Part shown: in pieces, positions 6,001 to 6,001 of the stretch
How the letters are laid out: each line of letters starts with the position of its first letter
Position numbering within the stretch: position 1 is the stretch's first letter
Notes under the pieces: generated by a model
Seen by the model: the letters and a program-made list of their open reading frames with translations, nothing else
Databases searched by the model: none
Told to the model about the DNA's origin: nothing
Origin: Bacillota bacterium
GTDB taxonomy: Bacteria > Bacillota > Bacilli > Tumebacillales > Effusibacillaceae
Assembly: GCA_020059765.1 (NCBI GenBank)
Contig: JAGVBM010000013.1
Location: forward strand, 1 to 6,001
Length of the DNA stretch: 6,001 nt
Direction: 5' to 3'
Program-made: the position numbers and the translations under genes

Positions 6001-6001
6001 A

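Overview
The window looks like part of a chromosome from a low-to-mid GC Gram-positive bacterium of the Bacillales type. Three things point that way: strong GGAGG and AGGTGA-type ribosome binding sites, a niacin permease very close to Bacillus subtilis NiaP/YceI, and an ArAE_1/DUF939 membrane protein of a kind common in Bacillota. I cannot name the genus. The window has two compositional halves. Bases 1 to about 1620 are visibly AT-rich and carry toxin and mobile-element material. Bases about 1650 to 6001 are more GC-rich, tightly packed housekeeping-type genes.

The left part (1-1621) is an accessory polymorphic-toxin region. It opens with the C-terminal end of a larger protein whose start lies outside the window: a pre-toxin-like hydrophobic/Gly stretch followed by a His-rich tip domain. 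Eight bases later comes a 167-residue gene in the position of an immunity gene, closed by a clear intrinsic terminator at 991-1027. Downstream lies debris: an IS3-type end with the first codons of a broken orfA, then a broken Rhs tail containing LKYIDPTGH, with frameshifts and an unrecognised C-terminal extension ending at 1621. This is the typical look of an Rhs/WapA-type locus with a displaced, decayed second cassette.

The right part starts with a plus-strand FUSC/ArAE_1-type membrane protein (1653-2675). Facing it on the minus strand is a compact three-gene operon read right to left: niaP (niacin transporter), a UPF0104/LPG-synthase-TM-type flippase-like membrane protein 3 bp later, and a patatin-like lipase/esterase joined by an ATGA stop/start overlap. 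The last codons of the patatin gene overlap the last codons of the ArAE_1 gene by 50 bp tail to tail. At the right edge is the C-terminal end of a short membrane protein, also on the minus strand, about 120 bp upstream of niaP.

Functionally, the operon pairs uptake of an NAD precursor with two genes that look lipid-related; the reason for the pairing is not evident from sequence. The most novel material is the toxin tip, its neighbour and the Rhs remnant on the left. No tRNA, rRNA, CRISPR array or riboswitch was recognised.
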